Shown here in pieces: positions 20,954 to 22,385 of a DNA stretch of 22,385 nucleotides. This stretch comes from a virus, in the IMG/VR virus record IMGVR_UViG_3300031772_000312, positions 1-22,385 of that record; one strand, written 5' to 3'. The notes below the pieces were generated by a model. That model made no database searches. It was not told the origin of the DNA and saw only the letters and a list, made by a program, of their open reading frames with translations. Positions within the stretch are counted from its first letter, which is position 1. Each line of letters opens with the position of its first letter. A program made the translations under genes and the position numbers.

Positions 20954-21201
20954 ACATTCACGGCCTTGATGCAGTAATGAAACGCTCCCGATGGTAGTCC
21001 ATCAAGATCGTAGTGAAGCGGGTACGGAGTGCTGACAGGAGTCTTGCCGGACAGGTCGCTGGCAGTACAGGTCGTTCCCGAGACCGTGAAGATTGCATAA
21101 CTGTCCACGTTGGTCTGCGCATCGCATACCAGAAATGGAGATGCAAGTACCAGACACGGGAATAACACAAAAGCCAAAACCAAAATAATTTTAGCCTTCA
21201 T
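20869..21201 (-). CDS. Sec-exported protein with FN3-like domain
   Basis: 110 residues. A type I signal peptide (MKAKIILVLAFVLFPCLVLA) leaves a mature domain of about 90 residues starting SPFLVCDAQTNVDSY. The rest (TPYPLHYDLDGLPSGAFHYC and VNVWGQSNAVPFG) has the strand order and loop residues of a small fibronectin-III-like domain with several cysteines. I recall very similar exported single-domain proteins in P22-like and other phages near tail genes. GGAGGT lies nine bases upstream; its start overlaps the gp4-like stop by 11 bases. It would act in the periplasm or at the surface; the role is unknown. Confidence 0.72.
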   Translation of the reverse strand: MKAKIILVLAFVLFPCLVLASPFLVCDAQTNVDSYAIFTVSGTTCTASDLSGKTPVSTPYPLHYDLDGLPSGAFHYCIKAVNVWGQSNAVPFGSTKVLPGEPANTRLSNQ

Positions 21202-21880
21202 CGATTGAGTACCTCCTTGCTATTTTGATAACTTCCGGTTTGACCGCATTGATCTGAGCTGCAAAATTCTTGCTCTCGATGTCCTTCATAGCTCCAGACG
21301 CAAAGGCTAAGACCATCTGGGACGGCTCTTTCCCATATTCCGGGGCCAGTCGCAGGGCCAGGTTGAACTTTATCGCCTCGTCATACTCAGGAGGAAAAGC
21401 AATACTTGACGTGATGATGGTCGGATCTGTCAAGGGTTTCAGGGAATGAAGATAAATCGTCGATCCGTCGAGAGGATAGAGGTAGATCGTCCCCAGTGGG
21501 TATGTCGGGTTGTACCAGAGGTACCCGGCCACGGCCACGATGCTTTTTAGGTGCAGGTCCCTGTACTTCGCCTCGTCGATGATCTTGAGAGGGTTGTCGA
21601 AGTTATAGGCATCCCTGACATAGGCCCCTCGAATCGATGCAGGCCTGACTGTGTTGAACGTGCCCCCTGAGCCTATTGTGTAGGAACCCGCACCGGTAAG
21701 AGGGAAATTCTCAACCTTGACCTCTGAGATCCGAATGTCCAGAGATGACCAGTGACGGAACATGAACTTCATGGCTTCAAGGCCGTCCTGGATTTCGTCA
21801 TCCGTCGGTGTTTCTCCGGGAGCGATTACCCCGATCGATCTCAGGGCGGCTTTGATAAGAGTCTGTGCTGTTTCGCTCAT
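21191..21880 (-). CDS. Head-completion/tail accessory protein (P22 gp4-like)
   Basis: 229 residues (P22 gp4 is 166). The N terminus ALRSIGVIAPGETPTDDEIQ, then MKFMFRHWSSLDI and a GSYTIGSGGTFNT motif, with SLKPLTDPTIITSS and YDEAIKFNLALRLAPEYGKE later, are features of the gp4 family. In P22, gp4 binds the portal ring and forms the platform for gp10. The start overlaps the preceding stop (ATGA). Longer than P22 gp4, mostly in the beta part. Confidence 0.87.
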   Translation of the reverse strand: MSETAQTLIKAALRSIGVIAPGETPTDDEIQDGLEAMKFMFRHWSSLDIRISEVKVENFPLTGAGSYTIGSGGTFNTVRPASIRGAYVRDAYNFDNPLKIIDEAKYRDLHLKSIVAVAGYLWYNPTYPLGTIYLYPLDGSTIYLHSLKPLTDPTIITSSIAFPPEYDEAIKFNLALRLAPEYGKEPSQMVLAFASGAMKDIESKNFAAQINAVKPEVIKIARRYSIDEG

Positions 21881-22074
21881 TTCCCCTGCCTCTTTAACTG
21901 GGCCTGAGTTGCAGCCTCCCGAAGGCTTTCCGAGACTTCAAGTGCCGTCTTGGGAGCCCACTGGTTAATCGTCTTTACAGGTTTCCCTTCAAGAGATGTC
22001 ACGGTCATAAAGAAAACCATTCCGTCGTCCGTGTACCCTACCTTAGTGAACCCCGTCACCAGCTCATCACTCAT
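21877..22074 (-). CDS. Small hypothetical virion-operon protein
   Basis: 65 residues with a beta-type N-terminal half ([18 protein letters not shown]) and a helical C-terminal half rich in Ala/Gln/Lys. It begins in an ATGA overlap with the upstream gene and ends in an ATGA overlap with the gp4-like gene, so it is translated in a coupled row. No family recognised. Confidence 0.65.
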   Translation of the reverse strand: MSDELVTGFTKVGYTDDGMVFFMTVTSLEGKPVKTINQWAPKTALEVSESLREAATQAQLKRQGK

Positions 22075-22385
22075 GCCTCAAACTCCATCGTCTCGACTTC
22101 TGACATTCCCTTGTCGGTCATCCGTCTGATCTCAGAAAGTGTCTCGTCATAGTTCATCCTGATCGTGTGGGCCATCAAAACGATTCTTCCCTGGTTCTGT
22201 GGGGCCGCCTTAGATAGTTCCAAGACAGCCTTCAAAAGTCTTTCCTGGCCTGCTTCGATGGGGAGATCAACCCCATATTCCTCTTGTGCGAAAACGACAA
22301 GTTGTTTCTGGCTGAGATCCTCAAGATCCCAGAACCAGTTTGATAAATACTTATTCGCGCTGATCGGGATATTGATCGGTTCATA
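22071..22385 (-). CDS. Hypothetical protein, 5' end cut by window
   Basis: The last 104 residues of a gene whose start lies beyond the window. Mostly helical ([20 protein letters not shown], then [19 protein letters not shown]), ending in [16 protein letters not shown]. In P22 the coat gene precedes gp4; this C terminus does not look like a coat protein that I recognise. An upstream assembly or head-related role is only a guess from position. Confidence 0.7.
   Translation of the reverse strand, partial: YEPINIPISANKYLSNWFWDLEDLSQKQLVVFAQEEYGVDLPIEAGQERLLKAVLELSKAAPQNQGRIVLMAHTIRMNYDETLSEIRRMTDKGMSEVETMEFEA

Overview
The window is a stretch of a temperate-type tailed phage (or a phage-derived contig) with a short-tailed, P22-like virion. 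The evidence is a set of minus-strand genes that match the P22 tail and ejection module in order (gp4-like, gp10-like, gp7-like, gp20-like, gp16-like, then a tail protein with a head-binding-like N terminus). A compact lysis cassette follows, and a plus-strand early region with recombination and methylation genes converges on it. The lipobox protein in the lysis cassette, the GH24 lysozyme and the P22-like module all suggest a Gram-negative host. Genes are tightly packed, with many ATGA/TGATG overlaps and strong AAGGAGG-type ribosome binding sites. Standard stop codons are used throughout.

Layout. 1-5260 (+): a C5-cytosine methyltransferase cut by the window edge, with a long second reading frame inside it; several small proteins; a putative annealing protein plus PD-(D/E)XK nuclease pair; a DPPY-type DNA methyltransferase; a coiled-coil phage protein; and small zinc-finger-like and hypothetical proteins. 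5228-6322 (+): an integrase catalytic fragment that has lost both ends, followed by an AT-rich PP-loop (PAPS-reductase-like) gene. 6323-6593: non-coding convergence zone with a folded stem structure and a convincing attP. The attP has a tRNA 3'-end-like core flanked on each side by a pair of direct repeats with an 11-bp period. 6594-8488 (-): lysis and small membrane or exported proteins. 8498-9751 (-): tail fibre/spike-like protein. 9745-9993 (+): a promoter and a two-TM protein on the opposite strand, in the position where P22 carries its superinfection/immunity I genes. 9950-14559 (-): three ejection proteins. 14556-16872 (-): cupin, small protein, gp10-like stabilization protein and a tiny basic peptide. 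16885-21201 (-): an accessory block containing a protein of about 17 twenty-residue repeats, a glycosyltransferase-like protein and two Sec-exported small proteins, inserted between gp10 and gp4, which are neighbours in P22. 21191-22385 (-): gp4-like protein, a small protein, and the C-terminal part of one more gene.

How it works together. The left part would handle genome recombination and self-protection by methylation. The middle would have handled integration, although the integrase looks broken. The right part builds the tail, ejects DNA and lyses the cell. The most unusual signals are the double-coded methyltransferase, the promoter-driven opposite-strand membrane gene, the 20-residue repeat protein, and the intact attP beside a gutted integrase.
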